This document shows positions 51,001-57,263 of a DNA stretch of 64,000 nucleotides, in pieces. Source of the DNA: Mesocentrotus franciscanus (taxonomy: Eukaryota > Echinodermata > Echinoidea > Camarodonta > Strongylocentrotidae). The DNA lies in assembly GCA_037976565.1 (NCBI GenBank), contig CP137666.1:3204060-3268059 (forward strand). The letters are read 5' to 3'. Positions within the stretch are counted from its first letter, which is position 1. The number at the start of each line of letters is the position of its first letter. Made by a program: the position numbers and the translations under genes. The notes beneath the pieces are model-generated. The model was not told where the DNA came from. It ran no database searches and worked only from the letters and a program-made list of their open reading frames with translations.

Positions 51001-52747
51001 TCAATTCAATTCAATTAAATCCAACCAGTAAATGGTTCTTTCCGAACACCCTTTTCTTCTTATTGGATAATCTGTAACATGATATGATACTTTGTATTAA
51101 GGGCAGTAGTTGCACTATATAAATGGACCCATTATTATTATCATAAAGGAATGGTAAACAGGGTAAACAGATCTTGAAAACTTCAAACTTCTTTTCTCAA
51201 ACCTAAACGTGTGTTGATGTCAATTTAGACACATGTAAACTGCCTGTGATATAATATACTTTCAATACATGCAGAGACCAACTGGTACAATACAGCCCAC
51301 ATCATATTTTCTTTTTAACAAGCAAAGAAACTGGTGTGTTTACCTCCTCTTTGGAATTCTGATAAGAGCTTCACAGACTATTTTGCCCTCTTCATTCTTG
51401 TAGTTCCTGATGATGTCATACAACTCCTGAATTACCTCACCCTGTAGTTTTAAAAAGAGGCACAATCAGTATTCAACACAATGCATAGACATAGACCCCG
51501 TTCTCATTCACTTCGTTGAGCGGTCTAACTAAGACCCGTTCCTCAGGAGCGGTTCTTAGGTGAGTGAGAACGGTCAAAGTGGTCCAGGAAGTGGACTTCT
51601 GGACGCTCCAGAAGACCACCTTGGGAGGTGGTCTTGAGGAACGGGTCTTATTAAGAGCGGTTTGGAGCGCTCTAACGTGCGAGTGTGAACGGAAGCGTAC
51701 TTTGAACGGAAGTGAGCTAGTGACGTTCCGCGGGAAACATGTAGTACGGTACATACGCTTAGTATTCTGCGCGCGAAAAAAATTACCCGCTGACCTGAGC
51801 TGCCATAGCAACAAGACCACTTTGACTAGTGGAGCGGTTTGAGCCATAAAAAAACTGCTCGGAGTGTGAACGCCGCAAACCGTTCCTCAAGACCCGTTCC
51901 TCTGAGCGGTCTAACTAAGACCACTTTCAAAGTGAGTGAGAACGGGTCTTAGTCAATACATATAGATATAATATAAATTTGTTTGTTTTTCATGTTTCTG
52001 TTATAGCATCCATGAGCCAATGTAAAATAATATAGTCAATCATTTCTGGATACATTTAGGAAGAGCTGCATTTCATCAAAAATGACACACGGTCAGAGTG
52101 TCTACTTCGCAATATCCATTCTTTATTCAACTATTTAATGATTATTAAGGATTTTTTTCCAGCAACAAAATCACCTAATAGCTAACAGTAACACCCTTGA
52201 TTATACATGTAAATCCCTAAACTGCATATCATTTGGTAGGTAAGCTGTCTAATAAACTGACATACTCATGGCTTTATCAAACACATTTTAAAAAATTGTG
52301 GCTTATCTCTGAAATATATTCTATGCACAATTGAAATATTTTAACATTTTCAAATTTCCTTTAACACATTTAGCATTAAGTAGGCCTGTAAAAAATCACC
52401 AATTTAAAATGTGCCAAAACTAAGCATTAAAGATCTTAATGAATTTGAAACACTATCCCACTATAAATATGCTAAGAAAAACAATAATTGTACAGACAAG
52501 ATTTATTTCACATTTTAAAATGGATATAATATACTGAGCTAAGTTGAGAATATACATGTATCTATTACCAATACCCATCAAAGATGAATTAACATTTTCT
52601 TTTTGTGAAGAACTACTACACTCTACTTACAGGATCATTAGTGTTGATAGACTTCTTTCTCCTTTTGATGGCAACAGAAGTTGGAGAGGTGTGGAGATCA
52701 TCCTCATCTTTCACATCGGAAGTGGTTGATCTACGTCGCTTGGACAT
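16390..52747 (-). CDS. PBRM1: Protein polybromo-1 (BAF180), complete, 34 coding exons
   Basis: Chromatin-targeting subunit of the PBAF SWI/SNF remodeller; nuclear, reads acetyl-lysine. Thirty-four exons from the ATG at 52747 to a TAA at 16392-16390 join with matching phases and GT/AG borders. Allowing for two small frame breaks the product is about 1,903 residues (human about 1,690). Approximate order: bromodomains BD1 45-150, BD2 185-300, BD3 375-505, BD4 570-680, BD5 705-815, BD6 825-925; BAH1 1012-1135; BAH2 1205-1325; Glu-rich linker; HMG box 1453-1507; zinc fingers near 1545-1570 and 1581-1609; Pro/Gly/Met-rich 1625-1800; conserved C-terminal segment 1808-1885. The Asn expected to contact acetyl-lysine is visible in BD2-BD5. 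BD1 has Tyr there, as in human, and BD6 has Ser. Breaks lie in the exons at 42768-43171 and 29806-30253; the rest of the gene is clean, so I read it as functional. Confidence 0.96.
16522..16545 (+). repeat. (GA)n microsatellite
   Basis: GA run in the last PBRM1 intron; on the transcribed strand it is a CT-rich pyrimidine tract about 75 nt before the last acceptor. Confidence 0.9.
17146..17373 (-). CDS. PBRM1: PBRM1 exon, conserved C-terminal segment
   Basis: Encodes YIEGL, then RLPRHWF and ALWKMRDIM, matching the human YIEGL, RLPSHWL and ALWRLRDLM motifs. Acceptor ctactag, donor gtaagt. Phase 1 in, phase 2 out. Confidence 0.95.
17784..17907 (-). CDS. PBRM1: PBRM1 exon, KTQRLLHSEAY motif
   Basis: Pro/Gln-rich start, then MFVPAPPKTQRLLHSEAYI, nearly identical to the human motif that opens the conserved C-terminal segment. 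Phase 2 in, phase 2 out; donor gtaagt. Confidence 0.95.
18149..18179. repeat. (TA)n microsatellite
   Basis: TA run of about 31 bp in a PBRM1 intron, followed at about 18232-18261 by an ataaaccttgattgaattg tail that resembles a retroelement 3' end. Confidence 0.9.
19179..19262 (-). CDS. PBRM1: PBRM1 exon, Pro/Met-rich linker
   Basis: Twenty-seven full codons, MMQPPYGIPRG through SPAHYQ. Acceptor gttag, donor gtaagt; phase 2 in, phase 1 out. Low complexity but phase-consistent with its neighbours. Confidence 0.85.
20509..20715 (-). CDS. PBRM1: PBRM1 exon, Pro/Gly/Met-rich linker
   Basis: Sixty-eight codons rich in Pro, Gly, Met, His and Tyr, including GGMPPPPGGPHG. Equivalent to the human proline-rich region after the HMG box. 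Acceptor cttacag, donor gtgagt. Confidence 0.9.
21953..22092 (-). CDS. PBRM1: PBRM1 exon, VMGVVGPPTPVGM motif
   Basis: Contains STPGTSAVMGVVGPPTPVGM, matching the human GALMGVVPPPTPMGM motif downstream of the HMG box. Acceptor aaacag, donor gtaaag; phase 1 in and out. Confidence 0.93.
22101..22128 (+). repeat. ATATG pentanucleotide repeat
   Basis: Five or more copies of atatg immediately upstream (in gene sense) of the acceptor of the PBRM1 exon at 21953-22092, inside its branch-point/pyrimidine zone. Confidence 0.9.
22838..22930 (-). CDS. PBRM1: PBRM1 exon, second half of zinc finger 2
   Basis: Encodes YSRLVRHCKEVHMKH, the helix and His pair of a C2H2-like finger begun in the preceding exon. 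Acceptor atttcag, donor gtagga; phase 2 in, phase 2 out. Confidence 0.8.
23535..23589 (-). CDS. PBRM1: PBRM1 exon, first half of zinc finger 2
   Basis: A 55-nt exon encoding ENQFLCCWKTCTRFKKS, with a Cys-x4-Cys knuckle. Acceptor ctatag, donor gtaagt. Its 2-nt/2-nt phases fit exactly between its neighbours, which is the main support for this short exon. Confidence 0.8.
26311..26595 (+). mobile_element. tRNA-derived SINE (family with TTTGTATTAAG tail)
   Basis: Starts ggtgtcatggttagtgg, an A-box-like head, followed by a degraded B box. The distal part has atgatactttgtattaag, shared with the fragment at 51076-51142, and ends in tatcatcatt. No ORF. Confidence 0.7.
26648..26833 (-). other. Cys-rich ORF with splice-like borders, unrecognised
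   Basis: On the - strand an open frame encodes a six-Cys peptide with CEEVNDCLDWD and CCFEPG. It is preceded by a tctgagcag acceptor-like site, and a good gtgagt donor-like site falls inside it near 26687. The composition looks like a secreted Cys-rich domain, but I recognise no family and its phase does not fit the PBRM1 reading frame. It could be an exon of a nested gene, a pseudogene fragment or chance. Confidence 0.25.
28090..28480 (-). repeat. Three decayed tandem copies of the zinc-finger-1 exon end
   Basis: Copies beginning near 28351, 28227 and 28094 each repeat the donor site and about 70-90 bp of the exon ending at 28493, with a shared ggtaccctaaaac-like spacer. Spacing of the donor is 136, 124 and about 133 bp. 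The copies carry stops or frameshifts (for example TAA after MFE in the copy at about 28227), so they look non-coding. Confidence 0.8.
28493..28754 (-). CDS. PBRM1: PBRM1 exon, end of HMG box and zinc finger 1
   Basis: Starts WRNLSKKEKQRFENMA, the third helix of the HMG box, continues through a Lys/Asp-rich linker and ends with a C2H2 finger: Cys-x4-Cys-x12-His-x6-His within YECNWDGC to SSGHL. Acceptor atgcag, donor gtgagt; phase 0 in, phase 1 out. Confidence 0.95.
28879..28974 (-). other. Candidate alternative (poison-type) exon of PBRM1
   Basis: Exactly 96 nt between a strong T-rich acceptor ending gtag and a consensus gtaagt donor, in the phase-0 intron that interrupts the HMG box. In the incoming frame it hits TGA after five codons; a shifted frame is open throughout. 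Not needed for the main product. Confidence 0.35.
29263..29382 (-). CDS. PBRM1: PBRM1 exon, first two helices of HMG box
   Basis: Forty codons with NPSAFILFASENR and NPDMTFGDISR, aligning to the human YILFSSEMR and HPDYSFGELSR segments. Acceptor tttcag, donor gtaaga; phase 0 both sides. Confidence 0.95.
29806..30253 (-). CDS. PBRM1: PBRM1 exon, end of BAH2 and Glu-rich linker (frame break)
   Basis: Begins RPTEFAEKHVYVCESQY and reaches DDEIYFFKKPITPVKEPSPLL, matching human BAH2 and its following linker. A long Glu-rich stretch follows. Near 29888-29900 the frame meets TAG (29894-29892). One missing base there restores AEQFGDMDDSASVASS and then TPKSSRKKGED to the gtatgt donor. The exon is 448 nt where phases demand 449. 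Confidence 0.93.
30669..30841 (-). CDS. PBRM1: PBRM1 exon, BAH2 core
   Basis: Encodes FFFGPVFIHPSETVHPPTKM and ILGKCSLMLFKDYIS, close to human YFYGPIFIHPEET and ILGKCAVLSFKDFLS. Acceptor ttgacag, donor gtgagt; phase 2 in, phase 1 out. Confidence 0.96.
31371..31528 (-). CDS. PBRM1: PBRM1 exon, start of BAH2
   Basis: Encodes YYEQVCWNGVFYKLGDAVYI and HICRMDKIWK, the opening strands of BAH2. Acceptor gtacag, donor gtaagc; phase 0 in, phase 2 out. Confidence 0.95.
32103..32571. mobile_element. MITE with ~35-bp inverted repeats
   Basis: The left arm tgaccaggcaccacaaaa plus agtcacac is mirrored on the right by gtgtgact and ttttgtggtgcctgatcac. The interior has no transposase. The right end lies about 12-16 bp from the donor of the PBRM1 exon at 32588-32746. 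Confidence 0.75.
32588..32746 (-). CDS. PBRM1: PBRM1 exon, linker between BAH domains
   Basis: Encodes IWAVPPSSTKIINRDEPL and VRVESVFA, matching human LWTMPISS and VRVASVFA. Acceptor acatag, donor gtagag; phase 0 both sides. Confidence 0.94.
33022..33058. repeat. (AT)n plus T tract
   Basis: AT dinucleotide run followed by about 13 T, in a PBRM1 intron. Confidence 0.9.
33245..33424 (-). CDS. PBRM1: PBRM1 exon, BAH1 core
   Basis: Sixty codons, EVFKSDYYNKV through DVFVCESRYSAKAKAFKKIK, almost residue-for-residue human BAH1. Acceptor ctgcag, donor gtagag. Confidence 0.97.
34217..34355 (-). CDS. PBRM1: PBRM1 exon, BAH1 strands
   Basis: Encodes HIVCIEKLWRDADGE and NWFLRPNETFHLATRKFLE, matching human HIVCIERLWED and FYRPNETFHLATRKFLE. 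Phase 2 in, phase 0 out. Confidence 0.97.
34631..34701 (-). CDS. PBRM1: PBRM1 exon, start of BAH1
   Basis: A 71-nt exon ending YRIGDFVYVEPR, the conserved BAH1 opening (human YHVGDYVYVEP). Acceptor tttag, donor gtgagt. Confidence 0.95.
35102..35203 (-). CDS. PBRM1: PBRM1 exon, charged linker
   Basis: Thirty-four Lys/Glu/Asp-rich codons between BD6 and BAH1, including a VKPE SUMO-consensus motif. Acceptor tttcag, donor gtaaga; phase 0 both sides. Confidence 0.88.
35751..35909 (-). CDS. PBRM1: PBRM1 exon, end of BD6
   Basis: Encodes VYEDSIEMQRFFIQIRDE and CKNGEILLSPALSYT, identical or nearly so to human. Acceptor ttctag, donor gtgaga. Confidence 0.97.
36368..36497 (-). CDS. PBRM1: PBRM1 exon, BD6 core
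   Basis: Encodes YRRLDCFQDHIFFVLERAR and QLSRTDSQ. The human equivalent is RMNRTDSE, so the usual bromodomain Asn is Ser here (residue about 912). Phase 2 in, phase 0 out. Confidence 0.96.
37007..37230 (-). CDS. PBRM1: PBRM1 exon, end of BD5 and start of BD6
   Basis: Encodes DALTLQRILLQTKTELMGDE and HQDEEGRCYSDSLAEIP, the latter identical to human at DEEGRCYSDSLAEIP apart from flanks. Acceptor ttctag, donor gtaagc. Confidence 0.97.
37856..38023 (-). CDS. PBRM1: PBRM1 exon, BD5 core
   Basis: Encodes EYPEYYQVIKRPMDM and DNACKFNEPDSLIYK, with the acetyl-lysine Asn in KFN (residue about 791). Acceptor tacag, donor gtatgt; phase 0 both sides. Confidence 0.97.
38547..38731 (-). CDS. PBRM1: PBRM1 exon, start of BD5
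   Basis: Ser/Thr/Lys/Pro linker, then LAQKLNELYNAIKNYTD and FIRLPSKN, matching human MQQKLNEVYEAVKNYTD. Acceptor gatag, donor gtaagt. Confidence 0.96.
39308..39405. repeat. 49-bp direct tandem duplication
   Basis: Two adjacent copies of agaatgYgtggactctcat through gagcagaaatcat, differing at one base, about 30 bp inside the intron that follows the PBRM1 exon at 39437. Near-identity suggests a recent event or polymorphism. Confidence 0.9.
39437..39593 (-). CDS. PBRM1: PBRM1 exon, BD4 core
   Basis: Encodes FSLMFDNARHYNEEGS and LLEALLKDKCNEIG, with the acetyl-lysine Asn in HYN (residue about 651). Acceptor ttgacag, donor gtaagg; phase 0 in, phase 1 out. Confidence 0.97.
39889..40371. repeat. 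Inverted repeat pair, possible MITE
   Basis: aagcagacgatgtccca at 39889 is mirrored by tgggatgtcgtctgctt ending at 40371. The interior has no recognised ORF of transposase type. Boundaries beyond the arms are not clear. Confidence 0.5.
40839..40970 (-). CDS. PBRM1: PBRM1 exon, BD4 helix A and ZA loop
   Basis: Encodes FMEKPSKKEYPDYYHIITEPIDM, matching human FMVKPSKKDYPDYY. Acceptor gtatag, donor gtttgt; phase 0 both sides. Confidence 0.97.
41374..41523 (-). CDS. PBRM1: PBRM1 exon, linker and start of BD4
   Basis: Basic/acidic linker with RRRRSG, then SKLMALYLSLVHYK, the first BD4 helix (human MKILFNVVLEAR). Acceptor tacgcag, donor gtatgt. Confidence 0.9.
42050..42298 (-). CDS. PBRM1: PBRM1 exon, end of BD3 with polyproline run
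   Basis: Encodes LEELGTDLELMFQNAYHYN with the acetyl-lysine Asn (residue about 477), then a 13-Pro run from a (CCACCT)n-type repeat. The Pro run has no counterpart in the human sequence as I remember it. Phase 0 both sides. Confidence 0.95.
42768..43171 (-). CDS. PBRM1: PBRM1 exon, linker and start of BD3 (frame break)
   Basis: Ser/Pro-rich linker and acidic DGDDNDEDDESF, then PLHILFNFVLNFRNN and FMRLPNSRIYPDYY. Directly after PDYY the frame shifts near 42811-42820. The downstream reading IKKPIALTKIRSKLK to the gtgaga donor needs two extra bases (or one fewer), probably a collapsed AG repeat. The exon is 404 nt where phases demand 406. Confidence 0.93.
43598..43788 (-). CDS. PBRM1: PBRM1 exon, end of BD2
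   Basis: Encodes LMVKNAKQFNEPGSQIYKDA, close to human LLAKNAKTYNEPGSQVFKDA, with the acetyl-lysine Asn at residue about 278. Acceptor attgcag, donor gtaaga. Confidence 0.97.
44328..44600 (-). CDS. PBRM1: PBRM1 exon, start of BD2
   Basis: Acidic linker, then CEILFTAVMGHRDVTGRIVS and LPRQQEFPAYYEIIDNPIDL, the ZA loop of BD2. Acceptor ttgacag, donor gtaaga; phase 0 both sides. The acceptor end has a decayed tandem copy upstream. Confidence 0.96.
44565..44910 (-). repeat. Tandem duplication spanning the acceptor of the BD2 exon
   Basis: The exon start plus adjoining intron (44565 to about 44735) is repeated at about 44735-44910. Shared blocks are gcatcatcacc, ctagtYttcccata and gtaagcttgttaat-like. 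Period is about 163 bp. The copy keeps ggtgatgatgc from the exon but has diverged. Confidence 0.7.
46169..46935. mobile_element. MITE, TTAA-flanked, with internal palindrome
   Basis: Terminal arms aaaggggaagtccacc and ggtggacttccccttt, extending imperfectly inward (ttaagttgg / ccaacttaa), flanked by TTAA at 46169-46172 and 46932-46935. A nested hairpin at about 46563-46634 (tggcgcc, tttactcgtaattt) lies in the middle. No transposase; TTAA suggests piggyBac-type mobilisation. Confidence 0.85.
47539..47688 (-). other. Candidate in-frame cassette exon
   Basis: Exactly 150 nt with no stop, entered in phase 0 from a tattgcag acceptor and left in phase 0 at a gtattt donor, inside the phase-0 PBRM1 intron 44601-48344. 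It reads LHRLSVCVESHG, then KSPIVLLKKQDYPHIP. I recognise no family and the human protein has nothing like it here, so it may be chance. Confidence 0.25.
48345..48467 (-). CDS. PBRM1: PBRM1 exon, end of BD1
   Basis: Forty-one codons, KNSKEHKDAIELWTVFLQSRRE then an acidic/Pro linker, matching human EYKAACKLWDLYLRTRNE. Acceptor aaacag, donor gtaaga. Confidence 0.93.
48653..49643 (+). mobile_element. Minisatellite-bearing element copy 1 (Pearl/HINE-like)
   Basis: Begins ctagatggaacttcgactgc and ends with the hairpin gcctccg...cggaggcat. The centre is tandem copies of a ~145-150-bp unit containing TGACCTTTGACC and ggcggtaatccatc. No ORF. The layout (unique ends, tandem core, terminal hairpin) resembles non-autonomous Helitron-related Pearl elements of marine invertebrates; that class is inference. 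Confidence 0.85.
49720..50520 (+). mobile_element. Minisatellite-bearing element copy 2 (Pearl/HINE-like)
   Basis: Same family and orientation as the copy 76 bp to the left. Four core units with a 142-144-bp period, then an (ACGC)n(ACGG)n microsatellite and the gcctccg/cggaggc hairpin. Very close to the copy at 63236-63886. Both left copies sit in one PBRM1 intron. Confidence 0.88.
50678..50825 (-). CDS. PBRM1: PBRM1 exon, BD1 core
   Basis: Encodes TTPEYYEVVSNPIDMLKIQQ and INNAQAYYE, matching human DYYEVVSQPIDLMKIQQ. The canonical Asn is Tyr, as in human BD1. Acceptor ccttag, donor gtaaga. Confidence 0.97.
51076..51142 (+). mobile_element. SINE 3' fragment
   Basis: Carries atgatactttgtattaag and ataaatggac followed by an attattatt tail, the same distal end as the SINE at 26311-26595. 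The tRNA-like head is missing. Confidence 0.65.
51344..51441 (-). CDS. PBRM1: PBRM1 exon, start of BD1
   Basis: Encodes GEVIQELYDIIRNYKNEEGK and LIRIPKRR, matching human HELYNTIRDYKDEQGR. Acceptor ctacag, donor gtaaac; phase 0 in, phase 2 out. Confidence 0.97.
51493..51950. mobile_element. MITE, GC-rich with internal GACCCGTTCCTC repeats
   Basis: Left end agaccccgttctcattcac and right-end complement agacccgttctcactcac. gcggtctaactaagacc recurs near both ends. GC-rich against its AT-rich intron; no transposase. Confidence 0.8.
52631..52747 (-). CDS. PBRM1: PBRM1 first coding exon
   Basis: ATG at 52747-52745, then MSKRRRSTTS and KRRKK, comparable to human MGSKRRRATS and RKRRR basic motifs (a likely nuclear localisation signal). 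Thirty-nine codons, donor gtaagt. A gatattttcag acceptor lies at 52788, leaving 40 nt of 5' UTR in this exon. Confidence 0.93.
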
Positions 52748-53265
52748 TGTTCTCAAGTTTTAACATTCACAACAATCATAGAGAAATCTGAAAATATCAA
52801 AACAGATTTGTACTTAGGTACGTAGGGCTCCACACTAGGTATATAGGAAGGGGGGGGGGTATGGATTAAACTTTTGACAGTCTATATATGTAAGAGTCCC
52901 CATGTATAACTTCTAACATTTTCAATCAGTGGCGGTTTATCTACACGATTTTGAGCTGTGAATCAGCCGGAAATTACAGAACTAATTTATTATGGTCATT
53001 TACGGAAACAATCAAGTACGATTTTGGAGCATCGTATTCAAAATTAAGTATTTCAACAAGTTATATTTTTATACCATTTGTTTTGTACATATGTGCAAAA
53101 AGTCTGTACCTTTTAGCTCAAATGGAGGTACCCATACCATTGACAGTTAGACTTCATGCATCGTAGGAGTGGTTCTAATTGCTGTGTCATTGAGTGGTGC
53201 CTGGTGGACTATTTGAATTTCACATTTCACTTTTCATCGTCTTCGTAAACACGGACAGACACGCG

Positions 53266-53455
53266 TTGGCAATGCGAAAAACGGATTCTGCGATGATTTT
53301 CTTGATGCATTTTCTTGATGCATTTCACATTGACTTTGTACAGAGACTTTCATGTTATGAGCGATAAATCCTCGGGAAGATGGACAACCCATAAAAGTAG
53401 ACCGTGAACTGCAACTGGGGGTTTTATTACGCAGGATCCGTTTTTCGCATTGCCA
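53266..53455. repeat. Inverted repeat pair (26 bp arms)
   Basis: tggcaatgcgaaaaacgga at 53266 is mirrored by tccgtttttcgcattgcca ending at 53455, separated by about 138 bp. Possibly a small foldback element in the PBRM1 5' UTR intron. Confidence 0.7.
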
Positions 53456-53583
53456 GCATGCGGATCGGGATCGGGAACCCTACACCCTCAGAGGGCCAAA
53501 GACGATCCTTATTTTTTAGGACGCGATTTGTCCACGTTAATACAAAGATTTCCTCGTTCTCGGACCAGTGCCCCTACTCTACT

Positions 53584-54188
53584 CACGTAGAACTTTAGCT
53601 TACATTTAGTGCATCCGCAGAACGTTCATCCGATCTCAGCCTCATTTTCGTAATTTGGCGCCTAGCTGAGCCGACATGGGCCCTTTAGACTATCGCTGGC
53701 TCCCTAGGCTCTATGTTATAAGACATTAGTGCGAGAAGCTAGCTTGCGATTTTCCGTTTTTACCGATACCAAAATTATGATATTCCAGTCAAATCTTCTA
53801 TTTGTTACAATTTTTTCAGCGTCCTTGAAACGTTAAGTATTTCACTTAAGTTTAAGACTTAAGTTTGAAAAATTCTCATTTTCGTCATATTTAAGGTACG
53901 AACTTGCAAGTTGTACTGAAATGTTCATTGATTTTTCTATTTTATGTTTGTACCTATCCTGAGTGTGCATCACCTATGTGTAAAATGCGTCACCTGTCAT
54001 GCACGTCATGTCAAAATCTAGATCTCCGTGGTGTGACGTAATTTTTCGTATTGACTTTGCCATTGAACTTAAGTCGCGCTTAAGTTAAGTAGGCCCTCTC
54101 TCACTTAAATTCGAAACAGCTGGAGCGTATCGGCCAATCAGAGCGCGTAAACTCATTGTACATCGCGGAATGGTAAAAGTTCTACGTG
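53584..54188 (+). mobile_element. MITE with CACGTAGAACTTT ends, copy A
   Basis: Terminal inverted repeats cacgtagaacttt and aaagttctacgtg bound a 605-bp segment. The interior is shared, in inverted orientation, with 58185-58731. No ORF. Lies in the intron between the PBRM1 non-coding first exon and the first coding exon. Confidence 0.85.
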
Positions 54189-54595
54189 CTACTGTTCAAC
54201 TTCAAGATGTTGATCTTCAACTCTCGGCTCAAGCTCAATTCCTCAAAGGATCAAGCAGCAGCTGCCCGATAATTCACATCTTAATTTGTTCAGCAACTAT
54301 ATCTCCAGTGATTATGATATTTAGATTTTAGCCTTTTACTTTTAGTTTTAGGACAACAACCTTGATCCAAGCAATTTTAATTTTTTTTAGGAAGGCACAC
54401 TGCAGTTGCACTTCTCAATACACGGGACTGTGCACTAATCTGGACACGCAAGCCGACACCATTGAATTGCATTGCCATCGACTATCCCCATGCACCTACT
54501 CTATATACCTCTCTATCGTACTTCCTTCCATTCTTTCTCCTTGAAACTCACATCACCAGGTACTAATAAAAATGTAAAAAATAACTGATACTTAC

Positions 54596-54720
54596 CTTGG
54601 CTTTTCTCACAATATCTGCAAGTTTCTCTCGATTTTGTGCCGCGAGGACAAAGAAAATAATGAATAGACGGTAAACGTAGAGGGCAGACAGTGCCAAACA
54701 CAAGCCAGGCCAGGGCCAAA
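54596..54720 (-). promoter_or_regulatory. PBRM1: Probable PBRM1 non-coding first exon/promoter
   Basis: A strong donor (ccaag before gtaagtatc) on the - strand at 54595 would splice to the acceptor at 52788. The sequence upstream is the likeliest transcription start zone; its right limit is a guess. Based on splice motifs and spacing only. Confidence 0.5.
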
Positions 54721-55109
54721 GTAAAATATCATGCATAGTTTTCGAGTTGGTACTACTTCACAAACTATAAATAAGCACACCTTTTATTCGAAAGATTTTA
54801 TCACTTATAATACATAACATTTCAGAGGTGTTTTTTTGATTTGTAGCGGTCACCACTAAATCGGAGGGGGCGTCCATTTGATGAACTAAAAGAAATATGT
54901 ACATAATATTTTAAGGAATTAAAGCTTGCATGAACCACCATGAGTATGGTGTCATCTACTAGTTTTAATTATAATAATAATATAATAATAAAACGGTAAT
55001 TATAAATGGAATCGTGATTAATTTACATGACAATTTTAAGTTAAACAAATCATTTTTTGTGATTTTTTTCTGAAAAATTGAATTTTCTCAAAAACATTAT
55101 TTTCATATA

Positions 55110-55198
55110 CAGTCAAACCTGTTTATAACGACCACCAAAGGTAAACAAAAAATGTGGTATTTGTATTTAACAGGTGGTCACTAAAACAGGTTTGACTA
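55110..55198. repeat. Small foldback element
   Basis: cagtcaaacctgtt with gaccacc on the left is mirrored by ggtggtc and aacaggtttgact on the right; the whole is about 90 bp. Confidence 0.7.
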
Positions 55199-55766
55199 GC
55201 TGTATCAAAATCGGAGAGGTTTTTTTTTTTTCTCGTAACTTTGTCCATGTAGGCTACAATGGACAACATCTTGTGCAAATAAAGGAGAGGCTTATCTCTT
55301 TACAGTGAAAAGTTTTAGCAACCCAAAGTTACTTGACTTATTTTCACCAAAAAAACGAAATTTTTGCCCATTTATGCAGATAAGTATTGGTGTATTGAGG
55401 ACGTGTTTGGTGTGTTAAAACTTTTTATATAAGAAAAGCTTTAAATCGCCATGGATGTATGATGGATAATTAAAATACCTTCAAGTTGATATCAATTTCA
55501 TTGAGTTATGTAGTGTGTAAAATGTAAATTTTGAGCAGAAAATTTGTGGGTTTTTTGTTGATCGATATTCCCCCCTTATTTGGGCTAGTATCTCTGATTG
55601 GACATTCAGAACTGAGTTCATAGGATTAGGAGTGATAAGTACTTCTATACTCTGTGCTGTTTCACTAATGTGGGCATGGGCAAGTTGCGCCCCCCCCCTA
55701 TATATACACACATCATCATCAACAACTATTCTTTGACACCTCCCTCCATCTGACTGCTTGGTAGGC

Positions 55767-56143
55767 CAGGGGCGGATCCAGCCGGCGGCAAGGGAGGGGG
55801 CCTAAAAAGGGGCCCACTTCGTGCGAAAATTTGAAAATCATGCCGGTCGATTTTTCGCTCAGTGGGGGGTAGTGTGCAAAAAAAAATGTTGGCACCGAAA
55901 AAAATTCCCTCCGGGAAGGGTAATTTTTTTTCCACCACCACCCCCCCCTTGGGCGCCAGGGGTACTGAGCACAATTTTTGTTTTTGGCACCGAAAAAATT
56001 TTCCCTACGGGAAGGATTATTTTTTTCCACCACCCCCTTGGGCGCCAGGAGGGGCCCAACTTCTTTTTTTCAAAAAAGGGGTGTTTTTAACTGTTTTTTT
56101 TTCTAGGGGCGGGGGCCCGGGCCCCCCCCTGGATCCGCCACTG
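55767..56143. mobile_element. hAT-type MITE with 8-bp target duplication
   Basis: Ends caggggcggatccag and ctggatccgccactg, flanked on both sides by tggtaggc (55759-55766 and 56144-56151). The interior has two imperfect copies of a ggcaccgaaaaaa ... ttgggcgccagg block. No transposase. The 8-bp duplication and TIR fit the hAT superfamily. Confidence 0.92.
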
Positions 56144-56693
56144 TGGTAGGCTATATAATCTTGCCATGGCAAAGACAAATATTTCAACATATTAAATAAA
56201 AGAGAGATATAACTACAAGAAATCCTGCTTCTGATTTATATAGCTGGGATTATAGCTAGACAGCCCACGAGACCAACTAATGTCGGTCTCTTGAACACTC
56301 AGAAAAGTTGTCAGAACGGTCCACAAGACTGACATGTCTGTTTTTTTAATCCTCAAGAGGCATTTTTCCAGAAGACCAAGAATGCTGGAGCTTTCATTAA
56401 TGTAGTGTAAATTATTTTTATTTGGATATCAAATCTCAGCCAAAAATGTTTTTTCTTTTCTACTAATTTGGAGAAAAAACATAGGCCTACACAAATGAAT
56501 AAAATTTTATAGATCAGAATTGATCCTGAAGATTGATTTATATATGGACTTACAACTTAAAAAGGAATGTATTTTCTTTAAGTTGTGTCAATAGTTATAG
56601 AGCTGATCATTTCTTCTATATGAAGAAAACAAAATGCTAAGTTGGTAGAAAACTGTAAGTTTATTGCATTGTTATTTATTTGTTTCATATACA

Positions 56694-56695
<2 letters not shown>

Positions 56696-56728
<33 letters not shown>
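56696..56728. repeat. (TA)n microsatellite
   Basis: TA run of about 33 bp, followed by further TATA-rich sequence. Confidence 0.92.
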
Positions 56729-56733
<5 letters not shown>

Positions 56734-56897
56734 CATAGTCTATATATAAAAAGCATTGCATGTATAGATTTGTATAATAAGTAATAGTTTTATTTTTAAA
56801 AAATAACCACCACCATTATGTAGGCCTATTGATATCAACTTTATATGACGCGTGGGCCAGGGAGGAACAAAAGTGCGCCAAAACTCATTTTTGGTGA

Positions 56898-56917
56898 TTT
56901 ATTTATTTATTTATTTG
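56898..56917. repeat. (TTTA)n short repeat
   Basis: About five copies of a TTTA tetranucleotide. Confidence 0.85.
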
Positions 56918-57263
56918 CCCAGTTGAAAGATAATACATTGAAGAATACCTCAGTAAAATATTTAATTTCGGTATGCACAATAAGGGTATAAATTTACTCC
57001 TTCAAACAGCAAAATCTTATATAGACTCTAGGCCCTATTCACAGTTTTAGTGCAAAAGTGACTTATTTTTATAAATCTTTCTATATTTAACATGGAGTTT
57101 TTAAGCTATTGATATGAAATTGCTCTCACATATTCCTGATAGTTCATTTCACTGCATGAATTGGTGCTCTCTGGATCTGATTGTAAAGATAAACACTGAT
57201 TCCGAATATTTCTTTTTCTCGTATCTAAATCTATCAATTTTAGCAGGCCCGGTATTCTTCGTA

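Noticed and set aside
51473..51847. Arg/Thr-rich ORFs at 51.5-51.8 kb
   Set aside because: They fall inside a GC-rich MITE with terminal inverted repeats; open frames there reflect base composition.
55719..56149. Several overlapping Gly/Pro/Phe-rich ORFs on both strands
   Set aside because: All lie within the hAT MITE and reflect its C/G homopolymer runs.
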